Source: Bacillota bacterium
Lineage (GTDB): Bacteria; Bacillota; Sulfobacillia; JACIYH01
Reading direction: 5' to 3'
NCBI GenBank assembly: GCA_014360055.1
Contig: JACIYH010000022.1
Location: 1-34,473, forward strand
DNA: 34,473 nucleotides
The notes under the pieces are model-generated. The model had not been told where the DNA came from and did not search any database. It saw only the letters and a list, made by a program, of their open reading frames with translations. Shown here piece by piece: positions 9,173 through 16,367 of the stretch; the first letter of the stretch is position 1; the number at the start of each line of letters is the position of its first letter. The position numbers were made by a program, and so were the translations under genes.

Positions 9173-10765
9173 ATGTTCCTGGGGCTTGGTTTCGTGAACG
9201 CCAGGCGCAACCTCTCCCGCAGCGCCGTGGCCCTAATCGGGGTGGCGCTGGCGGCGGCGGTGTTCACCGCTTCCCTCTCGCTGGGCGCGGGTTACCCCGC
9301 CGGTGCCGGCCTGGAGTACCGGTTCGTGCTGGGAGGGGACCTGCTGATCTTCCCCGCCCGCTACTGGTTTTGGGACCGCCGTGAGCGGGTCACCCTGCAG
9401 AAGGCCGGCGCCGACCTGGCCTTTCCACTGGCCTATTTCCATCCCGCCGCCTTCACCCGCGGCTTCCTGGCGCCGCCCGGGATGCCCGGCCTGATCGACC
9501 CCGGCGATCTCGACGTCCTCGTGGCAGGCGGTAAGCTGGCGGGGGGTGAACCGGCCCGTCCCGGGCAGGATCTGCTGGGGCGAGGCCTGCGGGGGCGGGA
9601 TCTGCCGTGGCGGGGCCTCACGGAGCAGGACCTGCAGGGGGTGATGCCCTACTGGGTGCTGCCGGCGCGGGTGTTCCGGCAGGTGGTGGACGAGCAGGGA
9701 CGGCCGGCCCTGGCCGGCGGCCCCATAGTCCTGCGCGGCAGGGAGGTGGAGAAGGACCTGGCCTGGTGGCCCTGCGAAGAGATGCTGGACGAGGGTCGCT
9801 ACTTCCGGCCGGAGGACGAGGGCCGCCCGGTGGCACTGGTGTTCGCCGGCGCCGGGTACGTGGGGCACACCGTTACGGTACGGGTCCCGGCCCTGCGCAG
9901 GGAGGGGGGCGAACTGAGAGTGGACGACCGGGGGGGCCGCGACTTCGTCCTGGAGGTGGTGGGGGTCCTCAGGACACCCCGGCGGTTGGTGACGGTCAGC
10001 GGTGAGGGCCAGGGCCCGGTGACACGGCCGGTGTCCTGGCGGCCGGGGGAGATCTGGATTCCTGCCCGTACCCTGGCGGAGATCTACCGTCAGGTGGCGG
10101 GCGCGGAGTTGGACTGGGCGCCGGCGGCGGCGGTGCGCCTGCGGTCGGTAGCCTACCTTGAGGAGGTGGCGCGGGCCCTGGGCCGGCAGGATCCCCGATG
10201 GGTGGCGGTGAGCGTTCCCCGCCTGCTGCAGGAGGGCACGGGCGGTGACCTGGTGTTGCCGGAGGACTGGCGGCGCGGGCTGGTGGGGCTGGCCCACGCC
10301 GGAGCAGAGGGGTTGAGGGCGGTCGCCAGGGGGACGGTTGTCCCGGGCCCACCAGCACAGCCGGTGGTCCCCGTCGACCCCGGGCGCATGGGGGTCTACC
10401 TTATGTTCGGGGTGGCGGGGATGCTGGTGGCGATCAATATGCTGGTACTGGTGACGGGCAGGCAGGAGGAGATGGGTGTGCTGCGAGCCCTGGGGGCCCA
10501 TGGCCACGAGGTGGTGGCCATGGTGCTGGGGGAGTGCCTGGCAGTGAGCCTGCTGGGCGGGGGCGTGGGTTTCGGCTTCATCCACCTGCTGGGGGCCTGG
10601 AACCTGGTGTCGAACCGCATGCCGTGGCTGGAGGTGGCCACCCGCACCCTGGATAACCTGGGCCGCGTCCTCGTGCTCTGCGGGCTCATGGCGGTGGCGT
10701 TCGGGCTCATCCCGGCCTGGCGGGCCCTGCGCCGCAGCCCCGTCGACCTGCTCAAAGGGCTCTGA
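9173..10765 (+). CDS. FtsX-like ABC permease 2
   Basis: A 530-residue permease of the same superfamily as the preceding gene; its ATG follows the TAG of that gene with no gap, behind an AGGGTGGA site. It has a membrane helix at about 14-34, a very large extracytoplasmic domain (about 40-400), and three C-terminal helices starting at VYLMFGVAGMLVAINMLVL. The coupling segment is RQEEMGVLRALGAHGHEV and the end is RALRRSPVDLLKGL, typical of FtsX proteins. Residues 131-156 hold a 10-residue repeat (GQDLLGRGLR, GRDLPWRGLT, EQDLQG). Two permeases with two ATPases suggest a heteromeric transporter similar in composition to LolC-LolE with LolD, or two related transporters. Following the gene, 116 nt of G-rich sequence separate it from the ASKHA ATPase gene. 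Confidence 0.9.
   Translation: MFLGLGFVNARRNLSRSAVALIGVALAAAVFTASLSLGAGYPAGAGLEYRFVLGGDLLIFPARYWFWDRRERVTLQKAGADLAFPLAYFHPAAFTRGFLAPPGMPGLIDPGDLDVLVAGGKLAGGEPARPGQDLLGRGLRGRDLPWRGLTEQDLQGVMPYWVLPARVFRQVVDEQGRPALAGGPIVLRGREVEKDLAWWPCEEMLDEGRYFRPEDEGRPVALVFAGAGYVGHTVTVRVPALRREGGELRVDDRGGRDFVLEVVGVLRTPRRLVTVSGEGQGPVTRPVSWRPGEIWIPARTLAEIYRQVAGAELDWAPAAAVRLRSVAYLEEVARALGRQDPRWVAVSVPRLLQEGTGGDLVLPEDWRRGLVGLAHAGAEGLRAVARGTVVPGPPAQPVVPVDPGRMGVYLMFGVAGMLVAINMLVLVTGRQEEMGVLRALGAHGHEVVAMVLGECLAVSLLGGGVGFGFIHLLGAWNLVSNRMPWLEVATRTLDNLGRVLVLCGLMAVAFGLIPAWRALRRSPVDLLKGL
9563..9640 (+). repeat. 30-bp in-gene tandem repeat in permease 2
   Basis: Two full 30-bp units and one partial unit encode GQDLLGRGLR, GRDLPWRGLT and EQDLQG. 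The conserved core is x-(Q/R)-D-L with a following R-G-L. The period is exactly ten codons, in the predicted extracytoplasmic domain. Confidence 0.7.
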
Positions 10766-10881
10766 GCGTACCACCCGGCCGGGCCGCGGCAGGTTCTTGC
10801 CACGCGGCACCGTGCGACGGCCGTGCCCTGCGCGACCGCGTCAGGGCGGCGGGGGCGAGGCGGTGAGTTGGGGGTGAGGAC

Positions 10882-12702
10882 TTGAAGGGAGCAGTTCTCG
10901 GCCTTGACGTGGGGAGCACCACCACCAAGGCTACCCTGTTCCTCGGGGAGGGGGGCCGGTGGCGGGTGGCGGGCCAGGCCACCGCACCCACCACGGTGGA
11001 GGCACCCGTCGAGGACGTGATGGTGGGGACCAGGGAGGCGCTGCACCGGCTCGAGCAGTCGGCGGGCGTCGCGCTGCTGGACGAGCGGGGTGAACTCGTC
11101 CGGCCCCGCACGGGTGACCGGGGAGTCGATGCCACGGCGGTCACCTCCAGCGCGGGGGGTGGCCTGCAGATGCTGGTGGCGGGGGTGATGCGGGAGATCA
11201 CGGCGGAGAGCGCCGAGCGCGCTGCCCTGGGAGCGGGCGCCATCGTGGTGGATGTGCTGGCCATCGACGATGGGCGCACACCCGTGGAGAAGGTGCACGT
11301 CATCCGCAACCTGCGGCCGGACATGGTGCTCCTGTCGGGAGGGACGGACGGGGGAGGCGTATCCCACGTGGTGGCCCTGGCCGAGGTCCTGCGGGCCGCC
11401 CGGCCGCGGCCGCGCTTCGGGGAGGGGTTCCGCCTGCCCGTGGTGTACGCGGGAAACGTGCGGGCCCGCCCCCATGTCGAGGAGCAGCTGGCCGAGGATT
11501 TCGTGGTTTCCTTCGTGCCCAACCTTCGTCCGGTCCTGGAACGGGAGGAGCCCGGGCCCGCGCGCCAGGAGATCCTGCGCCTGTTCCTGGAGCATGTGAT
11601 GGCACACGCCCCCGGGTATCCTCGGTTGCTGGAATGGGCGGGGGGTACCATCCTGCCCACGCCGGTGGCGGTGGGAGCGGCCGTGCGTCACCTGGCGGGG
11701 AAGTGGCGGGGCAACGTGCTGGCGGTGGACATCGGAGGTGCTACCACCGACGTGTTTTCGGTGGCGGGGGGCGTATTCAACCGCACGGTCTCCGCCAACC
11801 TGGGGCTCTCCTACAGCAGTCCCAACGTGTTCGCCCGGGCCAGCTTCGCAAATCTGGTCCGGTGGTTGCCCTTCCCGGTTTCCGAGGACGAACTGCGCAA
11901 CTGGATCGCCAACAAGATGGTGCGGCCCACCGTTCTCCCGGAAACCGTCGAGGAACTCATGGTGGAACACGCGCTGGCGCGGGAGGCGCTGCGCCTCTCC
12001 TTCCGCGAGCACCTGCGGCTGGCCAGGGAACTCAAGGGTATCCAGCTGCAGCGCACCATTGCGGACATTTTTTCTCCCAAGGTTTCCGGCGCCCCCCTGG
12101 TGGAAATGCGCACGGTGGACGCCATCATAGGCTCGGGCGGGGTGATATCTCACGCGCCGCGGTCCGGGCAGCCCCTCCTCATGATGCTGGACGGCCTGGA
12201 GCCGGAGGGCGTGACGGAATTGTACTGGGACCGGGGCTTCCTGCTCCCCCACCTGGGTTGCCTGGTGGAGTCGGACCCCGAACTGGGCGGCAGGTTGCTG
12301 GAGGAGAACCTGGTCCACCTGGCCACGGTCATCGCCCCGGTGGCGCCTCGGGCCCGTCCCGGCACCCAGATTTGCGAAATGGTGATACGCCGGGGGGGCA
12401 CGGTGAGCAGGGAAATCGTGCGGCAGGGGGACTTCCGCCTTTTCGCCTGGTACCGGGGCGAGGTGGTGGACGTGGAATTGCGCCCCGCCCGCAGCGCGGA
12501 CGTCGGTGCGGGGCCGGGGAAACTGGTGCGCACCCGGCTGGAGGGCGGGGAGCATGGCGTCATCCTGGATGCCCGCGGGCGGCCGCTGGTTCCTCCCGAG
12601 GACGAAGGCCTGCGGCGTGACTGGCTGCTGGGCACCATGGAGTTTCTGGATGCTTACCCGGCCGCCGCCCTGTCGACATGGCGTGGCGACCGCGCGGGGT
12701 AA
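10882..12702 (+). CDS. MutL/GlmL-like ASKHA ATPase
   Basis: A 606-residue ATPase of the actin/Hsp70/sugar-kinase (ASKHA) superfamily, closest in motif pattern to MutL/GlmL, the protein that accompanies adenosylcobalamin-dependent glutamate mutase. Phosphate-1 is GLDVGSTTTK (7-16), phosphate-2 is VDIGGATTDV (282-291), and the adenosine motif is IIGSGG (415-420). The start is TTG 10882, since an in-frame TGA at 10864-10866 excludes anything further upstream, and GGGGTGA lies just before it. MutL proteins are usually near 460 residues; the extra length lies in a C-terminal domain after about residue 450 that includes strands like REIVRQGDFRLFAWYRGEVVDVEL. No mutase subunit or corrinoid gene is present in the window. 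Its neighbours are ABC/FtsX genes and a barrel-sandwich-like protein, so the name glmL is not warranted. Confidence 0.85.
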   Translation: MKGAVLGLDVGSTTTKATLFLGEGGRWRVAGQATAPTTVEAPVEDVMVGTREALHRLEQSAGVALLDERGELVRPRTGDRGVDATAVTSSAGGGLQMLVAGVMREITAESAERAALGAGAIVVDVLAIDDGRTPVEKVHVIRNLRPDMVLLSGGTDGGGVSHVVALAEVLRAARPRPRFGEGFRLPVVYAGNVRARPHVEEQLAEDFVVSFVPNLRPVLEREEPGPARQEILRLFLEHVMAHAPGYPRLLEWAGGTILPTPVAVGAAVRHLAGKWRGNVLAVDIGGATTDVFSVAGGVFNRTVSANLGLSYSSPNVFARASFANLVRWLPFPVSEDELRNWIANKMVRPTVLPETVEELMVEHALAREALRLSFREHLRLARELKGIQLQRTIADIFSPKVSGAPLVEMRTVDAIIGSGGVISHAPRSGQPLLMMLDGLEPEGVTELYWDRGFLLPHLGCLVESDPELGGRLLEENLVHLATVIAPVAPRARPGTQICEMVIRRGGTVSREIVRQGDFRLFAWYRGEVVDVELRPARSADVGAGPGKLVRTRLEGGEHGVILDARGRPLVPPEDEGLRRDWLLGTMEFLDAYPAAALSTWRGDRAG

Positions 12703-12727
12703 AAGCCCCCGCCCAAAAGGGCCGTGC

Positions 12728-13879
12728 ATGGAAGGGCCCGTGCCCTCGCAGGTATTCCCTGAGCTTGAAGGGACGGTGAGCGCGGTGCAGGTGACACTGA
12801 TCCGGCGCGAACGGCGGCTTCCCTTCCCGGGGGAAGTGCTGGTGGAACCCGGGCAGGTGGTGGAGCCCCACACCGTGGTGGCCCGCACCACCCTGGTGCC
12901 GGGGATGCCCCACGTGGTGGAGGTGGCCCGGGAACTGGGTGTCGAGCCCGGCGAGGTACCCCGGTACGTGCTCAAGGCGCCCGGGGACCGCGTTACCACC
13001 GGGGAAATCCTGGCGCGGGCCGACAGGGGCCTGGCCGGGGTGCGGGAGTGCCGCAGCCCCTGCGACGGGGTGGTGGAGATGATCCTCGCGGGCCACGGGC
13101 AGGTGCTCGTGCGCGAGGACGCCCGCAAGGCGGCCCCCGTGGTCTGGGTGGACGTGGCCCGGCGGCTGGACGTACCACCCCACCGCATCCGCGCCTTCCT
13201 CCGGGTGCGGGAGGGTGACGAGGTGCGGGCGGGCGAGGTGATCGCCCAGGGCATGGAAGGGATGATGGCCGACCGCGTGTACGCCCCCGCCACCGGGGTG
13301 GTAGAACAGGTGGACACCCGTACGGGTGGAGTGGCCATCCGCCGTCCCCACCGCCCGGCCGAGGTAGACGCCTACCTGGCGGGGCGGGTGGTGGAAGTGT
13401 TCCCCCAGTGGGGAGCAGCCATCGCGGCACGGGGCTATGAGGTGGCGGCCCTTTTCGGCATCGGTGGCGAGGCCTACGGGCCACTGCGGGTGGCGGTGGG
13501 GGGACCCGAGGACGTGCTGGGTGCCCCTGCCATCGGCGGTGATGACAACGGGAAAGTCCTGCTGGCGGGAAGCCTGGTGACGGGCGACGCCCTGCGCCGT
13601 GCCCGGGAGGTGGGGGTGCGGGGCATCATCAGCGGGGGTGCCCACCAGGGCGACCTGGTGTCTTTCACCGGCAGGGAAATAGTGGTGGGTATCACCGGGC
13701 AGGAAGCGGACGTCACCGTGGTGCTCACCGCCGGGTTCGGGCGCCGGGCCATGGACGCCGGCCTTTTCGCGGAACTGGCCTCCCACGAGGGGCGGGTGGT
13801 TTCCCTCAACGGCACCACCCAGGTGCGGGCGGGGGCCGTGCGTCCCGAGGTGCTCATCCCCCTGGAACCTGCCCCCTGA
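12728..13879 (+). CDS. Barrel-sandwich (lipoyl-like) protein B, paralog of protein A
   Basis: A soluble protein of about 383 residues from ATG 12728; the start is uncertain, since GTG codons at 12776, 12785 and 12791 are also in frame and GAAGGGA precedes the first of them. It shows repeated barrel-sandwich turns: EPGQVVEPHTVV, APGDRVTTGEILA, SPCDGVVEMI, REGDEVRAGEVIAQG and APATGVVEQVD. The C-terminal domain has GKVLLAGSLVTGDALRRA, VGVRGIISGGA and VTVVLTAGFGRR, which line up in the same order with protein A (GRVVAGGWAGREALESA, VGVAALVLGGV, LTLVVMNGFGALP). Protein A carries an extra KOW-like C-terminal barrel that B lacks. No lipoyl or biotin attachment lysine is seen. It lies 25 nt after the ASKHA ATPase gene, so the two probably form one operon and may interact. 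Confidence 0.85.
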   Translation: MEGPVPSQVFPELEGTVSAVQVTLIRRERRLPFPGEVLVEPGQVVEPHTVVARTTLVPGMPHVVEVARELGVEPGEVPRYVLKAPGDRVTTGEILARADRGLAGVRECRSPCDGVVEMILAGHGQVLVREDARKAAPVVWVDVARRLDVPPHRIRAFLRVREGDEVRAGEVIAQGMEGMMADRVYAPATGVVEQVDTRTGGVAIRRPHRPAEVDAYLAGRVVEVFPQWGAAIAARGYEVAALFGIGGEAYGPLRVAVGGPEDVLGAPAIGGDDNGKVLLAGSLVTGDALRRAREVGVRGIISGGAHQGDLVSFTGREIVVGITGQEADVTVVLTAGFGRRAMDAGLFAELASHEGRVVSLNGTTQVRAGAVRPEVLIPLEPAP

Positions 13880-13901
13880 CCCACCCGCACTGGTCGGCGC
13901 C

Positions 13902-14333
13902 ATGGGAGTGGATGAGGTGAACAGGGCGCAGCGATTGGGCGTGGTGGGGATCTGCGCTTTCGCCGTAGCGGAGATCCTGTGCGATCTGGCCCAATTCCTC
14001 TGGTCGGGGATGCCCGTGTTCGTGCGCCTGCTCGCCCTGGTGCTGGTTACCAAAGTGGTTGGTGACTTCACCTACTGGCGCCTCGAGCCCCGGCGTCGTA
14101 CCTGGCTCTACTGGGACGACTACCTGGCCCATCACCTTTTCCCCCACTTCCTTTGGGGGGTGCCACTGGCGGTGGCCCAGGCCCTGGCGGCCATCTGGTT
14201 CGTGACCGTCTTCTGGGTGCACCTGGTGGCGGTGAGCGCGCTGCCCGCCACCATCCTGTACGTCATAACCCGCCACCTGGACGAGGTGACGCAGGACCGC
14301 GGTTACCGTCCCCTTCGCCGCCTCGAGAGTTAG
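13902..14333 (+). CDS. Small membrane protein, unknown function
   Basis: A 143-residue protein with about four hydrophobic segments (near 12-30, 38-54, 84-104 and 105-123), separated by a charged loop rich in Arg, Trp and His: RLEPRRRTWLYWDDYLAHHLFPH. I do not recognise the family. The ATG at 13902 has little in front of it; GTG 13917, 8 nt after GGGAG, would give a protein five residues shorter. It starts 22 nt after protein B and may be the last gene of that operon, because the next 174 nt contain the riboswitch candidate that starts the formate dehydrogenase operon. The loop with the WDDYLAHHLFPH cluster could bind a metal; this is speculative. Confidence 0.75.
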   Translation: MGVDEVNRAQRLGVVGICAFAVAEILCDLAQFLWSGMPVFVRLLALVLVTKVVGDFTYWRLEPRRRTWLYWDDYLAHHLFPHFLWGVPLAVAQALAAIWFVTVFWVHLVAVSALPATILYVITRHLDEVTQDRGYRPLRRLES

Positions 14334-14357
14334 CTGCGATCCAGGCTGCGTGGCGTC

Positions 14358-14460
14358 GACATGATCCTCCGGAAGACGGGTTGCTTCCTGCGGAGGCGGC
14401 ATCTGCCGGGTTGAGGCAGGAGGCCGTGGCCTGGGAAGCGAATTAGGCTGAGGCGGCCCG
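14358..14460 (+). promoter_or_regulatory. Molybdenum-cofactor (Moco) riboswitch candidate
   Basis: The leader of the formate dehydrogenase operon carries segments that match my memory of the Moco RNA motif: CCTCCGGAAGACGGGTTG (14367-14384) and, later, GGCCGTGGCCTGGGAAGCGA (14422-14441). Between them a hairpin is formed by TCCTGC (14386-14391) and GCAGGA (14416-14421), with an inner CGGC/GCCG stem (14397-14400 and 14405-14408). The location is right: the next genes encode a molybdenum- or tungsten-dependent enzyme. A second hairpin, GGGGC/GCCCC (14472-14484), lies just before the GGAGGAA ribosome binding site (14496-14502) and could be the expression platform. Whether it senses Moco or the tungsten analogue cannot be told by eye. 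Confidence 0.72.
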
Positions 14461-14507
14461 GATGCCTGCCAGGGGCGCAGCCCCGGCCTGGAAACGGAGG
14501 AAGAGTC

Positions 14508-16349
14508 ATGCCTGCTCTGGAGGAATTCTCGCGGCGAAGGCACGAGCTCATGACCCGGAGGGCGAGTGCGCCCGGCCTGGAGATCTACGTGGGCATGGGC
14601 ACCTGCGGCCTGGCGGCGGGGGCCCAGGCCGTGTGGGACGCAGTGGAGAACGAGTTGCGCGAGCGGGGCATCTCCGCCCGCCTGGTCCGTACGGGGTGTA
14701 TCGGCATGTGCGAGTCCGAGCCCCTGCTGGACGTGGTGCGGCCGGGGGAGCCCCGCATTACTTACGGAGGGGTTTCGGCGGAGGCGGTCCCCGAAATCGT
14801 AGAAAAGCACGTGCTCGGGGGGCACCCGGTCGAGGAGCACCTGATCGGGCAGATAACCGACCCCGCCCGTCCCTACCAGGAACTCCCCTTTTATTCTAAG
14901 CAGCGCCGGCTGGTGCTGGCACGCACGGGGTTCATCGACCCCCGCAGCATCGAGGACTACCTGTCCGTGGGCGGTTACGGGGCCCTCCTCAAGGTGCTCA
15001 CTTCCATGAGCCCTGAGCAGGTCATCGCCGAGGTGACGCGCTCGGGGCTGCGCGGCCGGGGCGGGGCCGGGTTCCCCACCGGACGGAAGTGGGAGGCCAC
15101 CCGTGCCGCCAACGGCCGCAAGAAGTACGTGGTCTGCAACGGCGACGAGGGCGACCCCGGCGCCTTCATGGACCGCAGCGTGCTGGAGGGAGATCCCCAC
15201 GCGGTCCTGGAGGGGATGATGATCGCCGCCTACGCCATCGGGGCGGACGAGGGTTACCTGTACATCCGGGCCGAGTACCCCATGGCCGTGCGGCACGTGC
15301 GCATGGCCATCGAACAGGCGCGGGAGTCGGGCCTGCTGGGCAAGGACATCCTGGGCACCGGTTTTTCCCTGGACCTTCACATCAAAGAGGGTGCCGGTGC
15401 CTTCGTGTGCGGTGAGGAGACGGCGCTCCTGGCTTCCATCCAGGGAGAGCGGGGCATGCCCCGTCCCCGGCCGCCCTTCCCGGCCCAGTCGGGCCTGTGG
15501 GGCTGCCCCACCAACATCAACAACGTGGAGACCTACGCCAACGTCCCCGCCATCATCACCAACGGGGCCGACTGGTTCGCGGCCGTGGGCACCGAGCGCA
15601 GCAAGGGGTCGAAGGTGTTCTCCCTGGCCGGCAAGGTGGCACGCACCGGGCTGGTGGAGGTGCCCATGGGCCTCACCCTGCGGGAACTCATTTTCGACGT
15701 AGGGGGCGGCATCAAGGAGGGTAAACGTTTCAAGGCCGTGCAGATCGGTGGGCCCTCGGGAGGATGCCTGCCCGAGTCCCTGCTCGATACCCCCATCGAC
15801 TACGACCAACTGACGGCCACCGGCGCCATCATGGGATCGGGCGGCGTGGTGGTGCTGGACGAAGACAGTTGCATGGTGGACATCGCCCGCTTCTTCCTCA
15901 ACTTCACCCAGAGCGAGTCCTGCGGCAAGTGCACCCCATGCCGCGAGGGCACCAAGCGCATGCTGGAGATCCTGACCCGCATCTCGGAGGGCAAGGGCGA
16001 GCCCGAGGACCTCGACCGGCTGGAGCGCCTGGCGCGGGTGGTCAAGGACACCTCTCTGTGCGGGCTGGGGCAGACCGCCCCCAACCCCGTGCTCACCACC
16101 CTGCGCTACTTCCGGGACGAGTACCTGGCGCACGTGGTGGACAAACGCTGCCCGGCCCGGGTGTGCGCCGGGCTGCGGGAGTACCGCATCGATCCCCAAC
16201 TCTGCCGCGGCTGCCTGCTCTGCAAGCGTTCCTGCCCGTCGGGCGCCATCTCGGGCGAGCGGCGGCAGCCCCACGTCATCGACCAGACCCTCTGTATCCG
16301 GTGCGGTGCCTGCGAGGCCACCTGCCCGTTCGGCGCCATCAGCCACTGA
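14508..16349 (+). CDS. NADH-binding NuoF/HydB-like subunit of formate dehydrogenase
   Basis: The diaphorase subunit, 613 residues, that passes electrons between the formate dehydrogenase chain and NAD(P). Residues 1-120 are a thioredoxin-like domain with Cys 33, 64 and 68, one cysteine short of the usual [2Fe-2S] set because the first position is glycine (YVGMGTC). The FMN/NADH core follows: GLRGRGGAGFPTGRKW, CNGDEGDPGAFMDR, and GAGAFVCGEETALL. A [4Fe-4S] site is formed by C472-x2-C475-x2-C478 and C518. The C-terminus (about 555-613) is a two-cluster ferredoxin with CRGCLLCKRSC and CIRCGACEATC. This architecture is shared with HydB of bifurcating hydrogenases and with clostridial NAD-dependent formate dehydrogenases. 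ATG 14508 follows GGAGGAA. Next is the catalytic subunit, 18 nt on. Confidence 0.95.
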   Translation: MPALEEFSRRRHELMTRRASAPGLEIYVGMGTCGLAAGAQAVWDAVENELRERGISARLVRTGCIGMCESEPLLDVVRPGEPRITYGGVSAEAVPEIVEKHVLGGHPVEEHLIGQITDPARPYQELPFYSKQRRLVLARTGFIDPRSIEDYLSVGGYGALLKVLTSMSPEQVIAEVTRSGLRGRGGAGFPTGRKWEATRAANGRKKYVVCNGDEGDPGAFMDRSVLEGDPHAVLEGMMIAAYAIGADEGYLYIRAEYPMAVRHVRMAIEQARESGLLGKDILGTGFSLDLHIKEGAGAFVCGEETALLASIQGERGMPRPRPPFPAQSGLWGCPTNINNVETYANVPAIITNGADWFAAVGTERSKGSKVFSLAGKVARTGLVEVPMGLTLRELIFDVGGGIKEGKRFKAVQIGGPSGGCLPESLLDTPIDYDQLTATGAIMGSGGVVVLDEDSCMVDIARFFLNFTQSESCGKCTPCREGTKRMLEILTRISEGKGEPEDLDRLERLARVVKDTSLCGLGQTAPNPVLTTLRYFRDEYLAHVVDKRCPARVCAGLREYRIDPQLCRGCLLCKRSCPSGAISGERRQPHVIDQTLCIRCGACEATCPFGAISH

Positions 16350-16367
16350 GAGGAAGGTGAACAGCCC

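Noticed and set aside
10882-12702. Naming this gene glmL and inferring glutamate fermentation
   Set aside because: No mutase subunits are present, the protein is longer than MutL, and the context is transport and membrane genes.
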